A stretch of 64,000 nt of DNA from Paraburkholderia sp. CNPSo 3272 (GTDB lineage Bacteria; Pseudomonadota; Gammaproteobacteria; Burkholderiales; Burkholderiaceae): the NCBI RefSeq assembly GCF_024206495.1, contig NZ_JAMBPQ010000022.1, forward strand, positions 1 to 64,000. The letters are read 5' to 3'. The notes below the pieces were generated by a model. The model ran no database searches. It was not told where the DNA came from and was given only the letters and a program-made list of their open reading frames with translations. The translations under genes and the position numbers were made by a program. This document shows, one piece after another, positions 27,123 through 35,495 of the stretch (within the stretch, counting starts at the first letter, position 1; the number at the start of each line of letters is the position of its first letter).

Positions 27123-28000
27123 GCCAAGGGGTCCGAAAGTAGATTTTGCAGATAGCGCCCGTAAGCGTTCTTCAACAGCGGAGCAGCCAACTTTTCAAGC
27201 TGCTGTGGGCTGATCCAGCGCTGCCGGAACGCAATCTCCTCTGGGCACGCGACCACCAGACCCTGGCGCTTTTGCAGCGTCGCAATGAAAGTGGCTGCCT
27301 CGATCAGCGAATCGTGCGTACCCGTATCGAGCCACGCATAACCGCGCCCCATGATCTCGACATTGAGAGCGCCGTTCGCGAGATAGCGCGAATTGACATC
27401 GGTGATTTCGAGCTCGCCGCGCGGCGAAGGCTTGATATCCGTCGCGATATCGCAGACCTGCTTGTCGTAAAAGTACAAGCCCGTGACAGCGTAGTTGGAG
27501 CGCGGCTTTGCCGGCTTCTCTTCGATCGAGAGGGCCCGGAACTGCTTGTCGAACTCCACCACGCCATAGCGCTCGGGATCGTGCACGTGATACGCGAACA
27601 CGGTTGCGCCATCTTCCTGCGCATTGGCGCGCTCGAGCTGCTTGGCGAGGTCGTGTCCGTAGAAAATGTTGTCGCCAAGAATCAGCGCCGACGGATCGTT
27701 GCCCACGAAATCGCGGCCAATGATGAAGGCCTGGGCCAGACCGTCGGGTGACGGCTGAACCGCGTACTGGATGTTCATGCCCCACTGGCTGCCGTCGCCG
27801 AGCATCGCCTCGAAGCGCGGCGTGTCTTGCGGCGTCGAGATGATCAAGACATCGCGGATACCCGCCACCATCAGCGTGGACAGCGGATAGTAGATCATCG
27901 GCTTGTCGTAGACCGGCAGCAGCTGCTTCGATACGACGTGGGTGATGGGATACAGACGGGTTCCCGACCCGCCAGCGAGAATAATGCCCTTGCGTGCCAT
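27107..28000 (-). CDS. rmlA: Glucose-1-phosphate thymidylyltransferase (RmlA)
   Basis: A 297-residue enzyme making dTDP-glucose from dTTP and glucose 1-phosphate. The N-terminal motif GIILAGGSGTRLYPIT is intact, with KPMIYYPLSTLM, LGDNIFYG and EEKPAKPRSNYAVTGLYFYD further on. The start at 28000, 10 bp after rmlB, gives the standard length; a longer frame to 28159 lies within rmlB. Its product also feeds the WecE-like branch through RmlB. Confidence 0.94.
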   Translation of the reverse strand: MARKGIILAGGSGTRLYPITHVVSKQLLPVYDKPMIYYPLSTLMVAGIRDVLIISTPQDTPRFEAMLGDGSQWGMNIQYAVQPSPDGLAQAFIIGRDFVGNDPSALILGDNIFYGHDLAKQLERANAQEDGATVFAYHVHDPERYGVVEFDKQFRALSIEEKPAKPRSNYAVTGLYFYDKQVCDIATDIKPSPRGELEITDVNSRYLANGALNVEIMGRGYAWLDTGTHDSLIEAATFIATLQKRQGLVVACPEEIAFRQRWISPQQLEKLAAPLLKNAYGRYLQNLLSDPLAWPSM

Positions 28001-28010
28001 GAAGGTGCCT

Positions 28011-29072
28011 TTACGCGCGCTGCGTGTAGTTCGTTTCAACCCACTTGCGGTAGTCGCCGGAAGCCACCTCGTCGACCCACGCCTGGTTGTCAAGATACCA
28101 GTGCACGGTCTTCGCCATACCCGTCTCGAACGTCTCAGCCGGCTTCCAGCCCAACTCACGCTCGAGCTTGCGCGCGTCGATCGCGTAGCGGCGATCGTGG
28201 CCGGGGCGGTCCTTCACGTAGGTGATCTGGTCGCGGTACGAGCCGGCCGCCTTCGGGCGCAGTTCGTCGAGCAGGTCGCACAGCGTATGCACGACTTCGA
28301 GGTTCTTCTTTTCGTTCCAGCCGCCAACGTTGTAAGTCTCGCCCACTTGACCGCGCGTAAGTACTTCGCGAATCGCGCTGCAATGATCGCCCACATAAAG
28401 CCAGTCGCGCACATTCTGGCCGTCCCCGTACACAGGCAACGGCTTGCCGCCAAGCGCGTTGGCTATCATCAGAGGAATGAGCTTCTCGGGAAACTGATAC
28501 GGACCGTAATTGTTCGAACAGTTCGTCGTGAGCGTCGGCAACCCGTACGTATGTTGATACGCGCGCACGAGATGGTCCGAGCCCGCCTTGGTTGCCGAAT
28601 ACGGACTGTTCGGCGCATACGGCGTCGTTTCGCAGAATTGGGGGTCGGCCACTGAAAGCGAGCCGAAAACTTCGTCCGTCGATACGTGCAAAAAACGGAA
28701 TGCGGCCTTTTCGCCCTCAGGCAAGCTACTCCAGTACTTGCGCGCGGCTTCTAGCAGCACGAACGTGCCGACCACATTAGTCTGAACAAAATCCGCCGGG
28801 CCATGAATCGAGCGATCGACGTGGCTTTCCGCCGCGAAATGCAGCACCGCGCGCGGCCGGTGTTCCGCAAAGAGTGCGTCCAGCGCCGCGGAGTCGCAAA
28901 TGTCCGCGCGCGCGAACACGTGCCTCGGATTGCCTCGCAGCGATTGCAACGTTCCGAGATTGCCCGCGTAGGTCAGCTTGTCCACGTTCAGGACGGCTTC
29001 GTCAGATTCACGCAGCCAATCAAGCACAAAATTGGCGCCGATAAAGCCGGCACCTCCCGTTACGAGGATCAT
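28011..29072 (-). CDS. rmlB: dTDP-glucose 4,6-dehydratase (RmlB)
   Basis: A 353-residue short-chain dehydrogenase/reductase-fold enzyme converting dTDP-glucose to dTDP-4-keto-6-deoxyglucose. The NAD-binding motif GGAGFIGANFV is at residues 6-16. HVSTDEVFGSL and the YSATKAG active-site Tyr-Lys are present, as is TTNCSNNYGPYQFPEKLIPL. It is the first gene of the polysaccharide operon. An ~85-nt stretch after a short leader frame separates it from its promoter region. Its product is shared by the rhamnose and 4-amino-sugar branches. Confidence 0.94.
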   Translation of the reverse strand: MILVTGGAGFIGANFVLDWLRESDEAVLNVDKLTYAGNLGTLQSLRGNPRHVFARADICDSAALDALFAEHRPRAVLHFAAESHVDRSIHGPADFVQTNVVGTFVLLEAARKYWSSLPEGEKAAFRFLHVSTDEVFGSLSVADPQFCETTPYAPNSPYSATKAGSDHLVRAYQHTYGLPTLTTNCSNNYGPYQFPEKLIPLMIANALGGKPLPVYGDGQNVRDWLYVGDHCSAIREVLTRGQVGETYNVGGWNEKKNLEVVHTLCDLLDELRPKAAGSYRDQITYVKDRPGHDRRYAIDARKLERELGWKPAETFETGMAKTVHWYLDNQAWVDEVASGDYRKWVETNYTQRA

Positions 29073-29156
29073 GGAACTCCTTTTGTTGGCGCGAATATGC
29101 AGACTCGTCCGGCGCTTCCCCGTCGCCAGACGCTCAGAATAATGCTGAAAATTGGA

Positions 29157-29195
29157 CTATTCGCGAGAGATCGCTGAGACTAATCCAAACCGCAT
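29157..29195 (-). CDS. Possible 12-codon leader peptide upstream of rmlB
   Basis: On the minus strand an AGGAGAG ribosome binding site lies 7 bases before an ATG at 29195, followed by the frame MRFGLVSAISRE and a TAG. The stop is 84 bases before the rmlB start. The ribosome site is stronger than that of most genes in the operon. Translation of the leader could affect folding of the 5' untranslated region. No attenuator hairpin is obvious, and chance cannot be excluded. Confidence 0.35.
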   Translation of the reverse strand: MRFGLVSAISRE

Positions 29196-29221
29196 ACTCT
29201 GACTCTCCTTTATTACCGGCA

Positions 29222-29227
29222 ATTATA
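29222..29227 (-). promoter_or_regulatory. Candidate -10 box of the rml polysaccharide operon
   Basis: A perfect TATAAT on the minus strand, about 150 bp upstream of rmlB and just ahead of the leader ribosome site. The -35 region is poor (GCGTTC at the right distance), so an activator or an alternative upstream promoter is likely. A TTGTCA lies too far upstream to pair with it. No RfaH ops element (GGCGGTAG) is seen in 29073-29452. Confidence 0.45.
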
Positions 29228-29452
29228 CGGGGCGGTCGAGCGAACGCCATAGCCCTAACATCTCGAAACAGCTTGACAATTTCGGGCCGACCCCAAACCG
29301 CCGGAGATCGAGGTGCGCCACATTATGTCAAAATATCCTTACGCAAACGATTCGATCTGGCGTCCATCACACCCCCTTCGTTCTCCTGTGATACCGTCAC
29401 CGTCTTCTCTGGCGCCCCGCCACCGCCCTAATTCGCACCCGTTTTCGTTTCG

Positions 29453-30307
29453 ATGACCAAGCACGAGCCGCTTCCGCCTCCTCTCGCTTTCGGCGACCTC
29501 CAGGGTTGCCTCTCACCATTTCGCGAACTGCTCGCCAAAGCCGCGCCTTCCCCGGACACGCCGCTCTGGTTCGCGGGCGACCTGATCAATCGCGGTCCCG
29601 CGTCGCTCGAAACGCTGCGCGAGGTGATCGAACTCGGCGATCGCGGCGTGGCGGTGCTGGGCAATCACGACCTGCATCTACTGTCCGTTTCGGCGGGCAT
29701 CCGCAGGTCGAAGAAAGACGACACCATCGACGACATCCTGAGTGCGCCCGACGCCGAAGCTCTGCTGCACTGGGTGCGTCATCGTCCGATCGCGCACTAC
29801 GAGAACGGCATGCTGATGGTGCATGCAGGCGTGTTGCCTCAGTGGGACGTCGATCTCACGATGGAACTCGCGCACGAACTCGAAAAAGCGTTGCGCCGCG
29901 ACAACTGGCGGGAAACACTTGCCGGCCTCTATGGCAACCAGCCGAACCGCTGGTCCAAAGACCTCAAGGGCATCGAGCGGCTGCGCGTGACCTGCAGCGC
30001 GCTCACGCGCGTGCGTTTTTGCGATAGCAACGGCGTGATGGACTTCTCAACCAGCGGCGGCCTCGACTCGGCGCCCCCCGGCTTCATGCCGTGGTTCGAC
30101 GTGCCGGGCCGCAAGACCGAAGACATTACCGTAGTGTTCGGCCATTGGGCGGCGCTTGGCCTCACCCTGCGCAAGAACCTGGTGGGGCTGGACTCCGGCT
30201 GCGTCTGGGGCGAGCAACTCTCGGCAATCCATCTCGTCGGCGATCCGGGCGAACGCATTCTCACGCAGGTGCCCTGTGAGAGTTGTCGCGCTATTACGAA
30301 CGACTAA
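29453..30307 (+). CDS. apaH: Symmetrical bis(5'-nucleosyl)-tetraphosphatase (ApaH)
   Basis: A 284-residue metallophosphatase that splits diadenosine tetraphosphate into two ADP and can also decap Np4-capped RNA. All metallophosphoesterase motifs are visible: FGDLQGCLSPF, FAGDLINRGP, VLGNHDLHLL, HAGVLPQW and FGHWAALG. Length matches E. coli ApaH. It faces away from the rml operon across a 380-bp gap and converges on plsC with 36 bp between stops. ApaH at the edge of the O-antigen locus is the usual arrangement in Burkholderia. Confidence 0.93.
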   Translation: MTKHEPLPPPLAFGDLQGCLSPFRELLAKAAPSPDTPLWFAGDLINRGPASLETLREVIELGDRGVAVLGNHDLHLLSVSAGIRRSKKDDTIDDILSAPDAEALLHWVRHRPIAHYENGMLMVHAGVLPQWDVDLTMELAHELEKALRRDNWRETLAGLYGNQPNRWSKDLKGIERLRVTCSALTRVRFCDSNGVMDFSTSGGLDSAPPGFMPWFDVPGRKTEDITVVFGHWAALGLTLRKNLVGLDSGCVWGEQLSAIHLVGDPGERILTQVPCESCRAITND

Positions 30308-30343
30308 CGCACCCATGAGCGCGCACGCGCACGCCTTCTGGCG

Positions 30344-31117
30344 TCAAGTCGCCTGCGCCACTCCCTGCGGATGCGCCACCGCCTCCCCACGCATCGTCTC
30401 CAACGCCTGCCCCACCGCCTCCTGCGCACGCGCCGCCAGCTTGCGCCGGTCATCCCCGGCTTCGATCGCCTCGCCAACATAAACGTGCGCGGTCAGCGGC
30501 CCCGACTTCAGCATCGCGTCGAGCGAATCCTTGAGCGAAAGGTCGTCGATATACGCCGGCGCCACCGACTGCCGCCCCTGCGCATCCTCATACAAAATGC
30601 ACAGCGGCTGCACGGGCCTCCCAGCCGATACCGCCGCCTGGAACATGTTCGAGTGAAACGGCTTGAGCGTGAGGCCATCCGAGGTCGTGCCTTCAGGAAA
30701 CACGCACATCAGCTCGCCGCGCGTAAGCCGCTCGGCCAGCTCATGCATGATGCGTTTCGCATCGCTGCGCTTCTCGCGCTCGACGAACACCGTGTCGAGA
30801 TTCTGCGCGAACCAGCCAATGAGGGGCCAGTTACGGATCTCGGCCTTCGAGACGAACGGCGTGGGCCGCCAGGCGTTGATCACGTAGATGTCGATCCACG
30901 AGATATGGTTGCTGACGACGAGCGCACCCGCGTCGAGCCGAGCCGCGTCGTTGTGCACGACGAGCTTCAGGCCGCACAGCTCGAGCATCTTGAGGGACCA
31001 GGCGCGGTTCATGGCGTGGCGCTGATCGGCGCTTGCGCGCGGAAAACGCAACGCGACGGTCAAGGCACCGCGCAGCAAATGCGCGAGCAGCCGGGTCTTG
31101 CGAATGAAGAGGCTCAT
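30344..31117 (-). CDS. plsC: 1-acyl-sn-glycerol-3-phosphate acyltransferase (PlsC family)
   Basis: A 257-residue membrane-bound acyltransferase of phospholipid synthesis. It has an N-terminal hydrophobic segment, the NHxxxxD catalytic motif as NHISWID, and the substrate motif FPEGTTSDG. The start at 31117 begins MSLFIRKTRLLAHLL; the frame to 31165 is not needed. In related genomes this gene ends the yqgE-ruvX-pyrR-pyrB-pyrC' operon. Here a TnpB element separates it from pyrC', so its expression may now depend on read-through or on a promoter in the element. Confidence 0.85.
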   Translation of the reverse strand: MSLFIRKTRLLAHLLRGALTVALRFPRASADQRHAMNRAWSLKMLELCGLKLVVHNDAARLDAGALVVSNHISWIDIYVINAWRPTPFVSKAEIRNWPLIGWFAQNLDTVFVEREKRSDAKRIMHELAERLTRGELMCVFPEGTTSDGLTLKPFHSNMFQAAVSAGRPVQPLCILYEDAQGRQSVAPAYIDDLSLKDSLDAMLKSGPLTAHVYVGEAIEAGDDRRKLAARAQEAVGQALETMRGEAVAHPQGVAQAT

Positions 31118-31171
31118 ATTCGACGATAGGCAGAATCGCGTGATCCTAGCAGACACGCATGACACAAATCT

Positions 31172-31400
31172 TTGACATCCTCCCGCCCCTCGACCTTCGG
31201 TCGCCGCCGTTTGGTGCAGAGTGAAGGGATTCCTGCCGCGTCTGAAACGATGATCTCCATCTCAGATCGCCTCGGTAGGTTCCTGCTTCTTCGAGCGGCC
31301 CAACTGCACCCTCTCTCCACAGGCTAGAACGGCGTGTCCCGCCGCTAAAACGTTGATCGCGCCAACTTGATCGGCGTTGGCCTCGTACCCGCAACTGACG
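31172..31400 (-). ncRNA. Candidate omega (reRNA) guide RNA scaffold at the tnpB 3' end
   Basis: TnpB nucleases of this family are guided by an RNA made from the 3' part of tnpB and the element's right end, with the guide copied from flanking DNA. The right end here (31172-31262, with the CGACC-gaa-GGTCG stem and the terminal GGATGTCAA) fits. The guide would then start at 31171 on the minus strand and read AGATTTGTGTCATGCGTG. The 5' limit is a guess. Assigned by position and known biology, not by expression data. Confidence 0.4.
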
Positions 31401-32461
31401 CACGCGAATAGCGCCTGCGTCCTACGATTGTCCGCCGAGATATGGCCACAGCACGGGCATGTGCGGCTCGTGTACTGCGCCGGTACAGCGATGCAATACC
31501 CGCCGCGCCATGTGCTCTTGTATTCCAACTGACGCCTGAACTCACCCCATCCCTGATCGAGAATTGCCTTGTTAAGGCCGGACTTCGCGCGAACATTACG
31601 CCCAGGGACCTCGAGCGTGCCGCTAGCCGACTTGGTCATGTTGCGAATCCGCAGGTCTTCGACTGCGATCATTGCGTGGTTTTTGCTGATCGTACTCGAT
31701 GCCTTGTGCAGAAAGTCGATTCGCGCATTCGCGATGCGCACGTGTATGCGCTGGATTCGGGCCTTCGCCTTCCTCCAGTTCGCCGAGCCTTTTATCTTTC
31801 GTGCCATACGGCGTTGATACTTCGCAAGCCGTCGCTCGTGTTGCTTAAAACTAGCAAGCGGCGCGATGAACGTACCATCGCTCAGCGTCGCAAAACGTGC
31901 GATGCCAACATCGATACCCACAGCCGGGCCGTGCGGAACGGCCTGCTCGACCTCTCGTGCCGTGAGAATGGACACATGCCACTTGCCCGCGCGATGCGAC
32001 ACGGTTGCATTGCGAACCGCGCCGGGCATCACGCGGCTGTTGCGATAACGCAACCAGCCGAGCTTGGGAAGGAAGATTCGGCTGGTTGCCTGATCCAGCT
32101 TGATCTGCTTCGGATCGGGGTAGCGGAAGCTGTGGGCATCGCCCTTCTTTTTGAAGCGCGGGAAGTCCGCACGCCTAGCAAAGAAGTTAGCGTAGGCACG
32201 CTCTAAATCCTTGAGTGCCTGCTGCAGCGGATGCACCGGTGCATCGGACAGCCACGGTGTTTCCGTGCCATTGCGCCATGAGGTGAGGTCCCTGCACAGC
32301 CCTGCGTAGCCGAGCTTCTTGCCGCCGCTCTCGTAACGCGCTCGCTGCAACGCCAGTGCCTTGTTGAAGACGAAGCGGCACGAGCCGGCGAAACGGCGCA
32401 TGTTGCGCTGCTGTTCGCCGTTGGGCATCAGTTCGAATTTAAAGGCCTGGAGTCGCTGCAT
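31262..32461 (-). CDS. tnpB: TnpB, RNA-guided RuvC-like nuclease of IS200/IS605 elements
   Basis: A 399-residue protein with the N-terminal helix-turn-helix-like start MQRLQAFKFELMPNGEQQ and the whole RuvC core. The three catalytic acids are present as D184 (GIDVGIA), E268 (AVEDL) and D364 (NADQVGAIN). A four-Cys zinc finger (C335, C338, C354, C357) lies between the last two. The gene is full length with no stop or frameshift, so the nuclease could be active. No tnpA is near. It sits inside an otherwise conserved operon, in the same direction as the operon. TnpB is the ancestor of Cas12 nucleases and helps the element persist by cutting excised donor sites. Confidence 0.92.
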   Translation of the reverse strand: MQRLQAFKFELMPNGEQQRNMRRFAGSCRFVFNKALALQRARYESGGKKLGYAGLCRDLTSWRNGTETPWLSDAPVHPLQQALKDLERAYANFFARRADFPRFKKKGDAHSFRYPDPKQIKLDQATSRIFLPKLGWLRYRNSRVMPGAVRNATVSHRAGKWHVSILTAREVEQAVPHGPAVGIDVGIARFATLSDGTFIAPLASFKQHERRLAKYQRRMARKIKGSANWRKAKARIQRIHVRIANARIDFLHKASSTISKNHAMIAVEDLRIRNMTKSASGTLEVPGRNVRAKSGLNKAILDQGWGEFRRQLEYKSTWRGGYCIAVPAQYTSRTCPCCGHISADNRRTQALFACVSCGYEANADQVGAINVLAAGHAVLACGERVQLGRSKKQEPTEAI

Positions 32462-32556
32462 GTTGAAATCGTATCAGCATTCAGGCGTTGTCAAGGACGC
32501 CTGCGGCGTCCGCGCTTTTCTCATGCACAGTGCATGACGGGACTTGCATACCCAAG

Positions 32557-33834
32557 TCATTCTCGCTCGAAGCCCACACGCCCCGCCACGAGCGTCGCGC
32601 GCACCACAGCAGGCAGTTCGTAGCCGAGGAACGGCGTGTTGTGTCCCTGACTCTGGAGCGCACGCGGCTCGACGCGCCAGTGCGCATGGGGATCGAACAC
32701 GCAGAGGTCCGCGCTCGCGCCCACGGCGAGCCGCCCTGCGTCACGTTGCATCACCGCCGCCGGCGCCGCCGTCACATGGGCGAGCGCCTTCGCGAGCGGC
32801 ACGCGCGCTTCCTGCGCCCATTTCACGGTCAAAGAGAGGAGTAACTCAAGGCCCGTCGCGCCCGGCGTCGCTTCGGCGAAGGGCAGCAGCTTTTCGTCGT
32901 CGTCCACGGGTGTGTGCTGCGAGCAGATCGCGTCGATCGTGCCGTCGGCGAGACCCGCGCGAATCGCCTCGCGATCGCGCTGCTGGCGCAGCGGCGGGTC
33001 GAGCCGGAACTGCGCGTCGAAATAGCCGATGTCCATATCGATCAGATGCAGATGGTTGGCCGTCACGTCGCAGGTCACGAGCAAGCCCTCGGCTTTCGCC
33101 GTACGCACGAGCGCCACGCCCGCCGCCGACGAAAGATGCTGCACGTGCACGCGCGCACCCGTCACGCGCATCAGTTCGAACAACGTATTCAGCGCGATCG
33201 TCTCCGCGCTCACCGGCACGCCGGAGAGGCCGAGGCGCGAAGCCAGCGCGCCGCTCGCGGCCACGCCGCCCTTCGAGAGATAGGCGTCCTGCGGCCGCAG
33301 CCACACGGCGTAGCCATAGGTGCTCGCGTACTGCAGCGCGCACAGCAGGACCTGAGTATCGGCGATCGGTGTGTCGGCTTGCGTGAAGCCGATGCAGCCC
33401 GCCTCGGTCAGCGACACCATCTCGGTGATCACCTGCCCTTTCAGGCCCACGGTGAGCGCGCCCAGCGGATGCACCTGCGCCCGCGCGAGCTTGCCCGCGC
33501 GGTGCTTGAGCATCTCGACGAGGCCGGCTTCGTCGAGCACGGGGTCGGTGTCCGGCGGGCACACAAGAGTCGTCACGCCGCCCGCGAGCGCCGCGTACAT
33601 CTCAGAATCGAGCGTGGCCTTGTGCTCGTATCCCGGTTCGCGCAGGCGCGCGCTCAGGTCGACGAGACCGGGCGCAACCAAGAGGCCGCGCGCGTCGAGC
33701 GTGCGGTCCGCCTGGAAGCCCGCGGGCGCCGCGCCGAGCGCCGCAATCTTGCCCGCTTCGATGTACACGTCCTGCTGCTGTTCGGTTCCGGCCGCCGGAT
33801 CGATCAGCGTGCCGCCTTCAATATGGATCTTCAT
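32557..33834 (-). CDS. pyrC': Dihydroorotase-like PyrC' (metal-binding residues lost), ATCase partner
   Basis: A 425-residue amidohydrolase-fold protein with the dihydroorotase layout, 23 bp after pyrB. The family's metal-binding HxH before LREPG is replaced: the sequence at 59-68 is DLSARLREPG, with Ser61 and Arg63. The catalytic Asp-His near the C-terminus reads SQH instead of SDH. These losses match the inactive PyrC' of Pseudomonas, which is needed to assemble the aspartate transcarbamoylase dodecamer but does not itself make dihydroorotate. An active dihydroorotase gene must therefore lie outside the window. General fold pieces (HVQHLSSAAG, GADLCVFDP-like ending) are conserved. Confidence 0.88.
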   Translation of the reverse strand: MKIHIEGGTLIDPAAGTEQQQDVYIEAGKIAALGAAPAGFQADRTLDARGLLVAPGLVDLSARLREPGYEHKATLDSEMYAALAGGVTTLVCPPDTDPVLDEAGLVEMLKHRAGKLARAQVHPLGALTVGLKGQVITEMVSLTEAGCIGFTQADTPIADTQVLLCALQYASTYGYAVWLRPQDAYLSKGGVAASGALASRLGLSGVPVSAETIALNTLFELMRVTGARVHVQHLSSAAGVALVRTAKAEGLLVTCDVTANHLHLIDMDIGYFDAQFRLDPPLRQQRDREAIRAGLADGTIDAICSQHTPVDDDEKLLPFAEATPGATGLELLLSLTVKWAQEARVPLAKALAHVTAAPAAVMQRDAGRLAVGASADLCVFDPHAHWRVEPRALQSQGHNTPFLGYELPAVVRATLVAGRVGFERE

Positions 33835-33857
33835 CTATTGCCCTGTCCTTCGCGGCT

Positions 33858-34877
33858 TTAATCGTTGTTACCGGCGACGATGCCCATCACCGCCATGCGC
33901 ACCGCAATGCCGAAGCTCACCTGGTCGAGGATCACCGACTGCGGACCGTCGGCGACCTGCGAGTCGATCTCCACGCCGCGATTCATCGGCCCTGGATGCA
34001 TGACGATCGCGTCGGGCGCGGCGAGCGCGAGGCGCTCGGGCGTCAAGCCCCAGCTCTTGAAGTACTCCTGCGCGGAGGGCAGCAGCGCGCCGCTCATGCG
34101 CTCGTTCTGCAGGCGCAGCATGATGATGACGTCCACATCCTTCAGGCCTTCGTCGAGGTTATGAAACACGCGGACGCCCATCTGCTCTAGGCCGCCCGGC
34201 AACAGCGTGCGCGGACCGATGGCGCGCACTTCGGGCACGCCGAGCGTGGTCAGCGCGTGGATGTCCGAGCGCGCCACACGCGAGTGCAGGATGTCGCCCA
34301 CGATCGCCACGCGCAAGTTCGTGAAGTCGCGCTTGTAGTGGCGGATCGTGTACATGTCGAGCAGGCCTTGCGTCGGGTGCGCGTGGCGGCCGTCGCCGGC
34401 GTTGATCACGTGCACGTGCGGCGCGCAGTGCTCGGCGATCAGGTACGGCGCGCCGCTCGACGCGTGGCGCACGACGAACATGTCGGCGTGCATCGCCGAT
34501 AGATTGCCGATGGTGTCAAGCAGCGATTCGCCCTTGCTCGTCGATGAAGCGTTGATGTTCAGGTTGAGCACGTCTGCCGAAAGACGCGCGGCCGCGATCT
34601 CGAACGTGGTGCGGGTGCGCGTGGAGTTCTCGAAGAACAGGTTGAACACCGACTTGCCGCGCAGCAGCGGCACCTTCTTCACGTCGCGGTCAGTCACGCT
34701 CACGAACTGCGGGGCGGTGTCGAGCACATGCGTGACAATCGCGCGAGAGAGGCCCTCGATCGACAGCAGGTGTTTGAGCTCACCATTCTTCGTGAGCTGC
34801 GGATTGCCCTTGAGGAAGCCGTAGCGAAAACGCTTGTCGTCCGCTGTGGACGCTGCGGACGTGGGCTGTGGGTTCAT
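33858..34877 (-). CDS. pyrB: Aspartate carbamoyltransferase catalytic subunit (PyrB)
   Basis: A 339-residue enzyme joining carbamoyl phosphate and aspartate in pyrimidine synthesis. The carbamoyl-phosphate motif STRTRTTFE and the SSTSKGES lysine loop are intact, as are HPTQGLLDMYTI and VGDILHSRVARSD. The N-terminal extension of ~30 residues over E. coli PyrB fits class A enzymes, in which PyrB pairs with PyrC' and effectors bind PyrB itself. pyrR lies 77 bp upstream and pyrC' 23 bp downstream. Confidence 0.94.
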   Translation of the reverse strand: MNPQPTSAASTADDKRFRYGFLKGNPQLTKNGELKHLLSIEGLSRAIVTHVLDTAPQFVSVTDRDVKKVPLLRGKSVFNLFFENSTRTRTTFEIAAARLSADVLNLNINASSTSKGESLLDTIGNLSAMHADMFVVRHASSGAPYLIAEHCAPHVHVINAGDGRHAHPTQGLLDMYTIRHYKRDFTNLRVAIVGDILHSRVARSDIHALTTLGVPEVRAIGPRTLLPGGLEQMGVRVFHNLDEGLKDVDVIIMLRLQNERMSGALLPSAQEYFKSWGLTPERLALAAPDAIVMHPGPMNRGVEIDSQVADGPQSVILDQVSFGIAVRMAVMGIVAGNND

Positions 34878-34954
34878 CGCGTGTCCTGGATGTGATGGGC
34901 GGCGGGCGTGCCTGCGCTTCTGCCGTAGCAGCCGCCGAACGGGTTCGATGCGCG

Positions 34955-35476
34955 TCAGCTGCCGCTGCCCGGCTCGACTTCAAAGGCGAAGCGGCCGTCG
35001 GGGTTGTGTGCAAGTACGAGCGTTTCGTGTGCACCAACGCTCACCGCGCCGCCGGTGAAACGCGCAGACACCGTCAGTTCTCGGCCGCCGAGCTCGGCGA
35101 GCACCGCGAGTTCGACGGAGGCCGGCCGCCCGTAATCATAGAGTTCGTTGAGCGCGGCGCGCACGGTGCTGCCCGTGTAGAGCACATCGTCGACGAGCAG
35201 AATGTGGCGGCCTTCGACCGCGAAGGGCAGCGTGGTTGAACTCGCCTTGCTGTGCGAGCCCTTCTTCGCATAGTCATCGCGATGCAGCGCGACGTTGAGC
35301 ACGCCCCATTCGAGCGCGCCGACGTCCTGCGCGAGCCGCTCGGCGATCCACGCGCCACCGCTGTGAATGCCGACGATCGCCACGCCGCCAGGCGCGCCAA
35401 ACGCATCGGCGTGATGAGCCGCGCGAATCTCGTCGAGAAGGGCGAAGTACAGCGCTTCAGCGTCGGGAATGATCAT
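34955..35476 (-). CDS. pyrR: PyrR bifunctional regulator/uracil phosphoribosyltransferase
   Basis: A 173-residue type I phosphoribosyltransferase-fold protein with the PRPP loop VDDVLYTGSTVRAAL. In Gram-positive bacteria PyrR binds pyr leader RNA; in many Proteobacteria it sits in the pyr operon as here and may act mainly as an enzyme or as a different type of regulator. The 77 bp before pyrB are too short to show a clear anti-terminator/terminator pair by eye. It starts 19 bp after ruvX. Confidence 0.88.
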   Translation of the reverse strand: MIIPDAEALYFALLDEIRAAHHADAFGAPGGVAIVGIHSGGAWIAERLAQDVGALEWGVLNVALHRDDYAKKGSHSKASSTTLPFAVEGRHILLVDDVLYTGSTVRAALNELYDYGRPASVELAVLAELGGRELTVSARFTGGAVSVGAHETLVLAHNPDGRFAFEVEPGSGS

Positions 35477-35495
35477 CGGGCAACTCGCAGGCCAG

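Larger units (their letters stand above)
31172..32489 (-). mobile_element. IS200/IS605-type element with TnpB only (IS1341-like), no transposase TnpA
   Basis: The element lies between pyrC' and plsC. On the minus strand the left flank is TTGAC (32490-32494), a plausible target-adjacent motif, and the right end finishes GGGAGGATGTCAA at 31172. Inside the right end, at 31191-31203, is a small hairpin CGACC-gaa-GGTCG. No tnpA is present, so movement would need a transposase in trans. Removing it leaves about 120 bp between pyrC' and plsC, in line with an operon. Boundaries are estimated from motif likeness. Confidence 0.6.

Noticed and set aside
29073..29452. RfaH ops/JUMPstart element ahead of rmlB
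   Set aside because: GGCGGTAG was looked for on both strands and not seen.
32495..32511. Hairpin GGACGCC-tgc-GGCGTCC as a pyrC' terminator
   Set aside because: On the minus strand, where pyrC' is read, no T-run follows; it may belong to the left end of the TnpB element or be chance.
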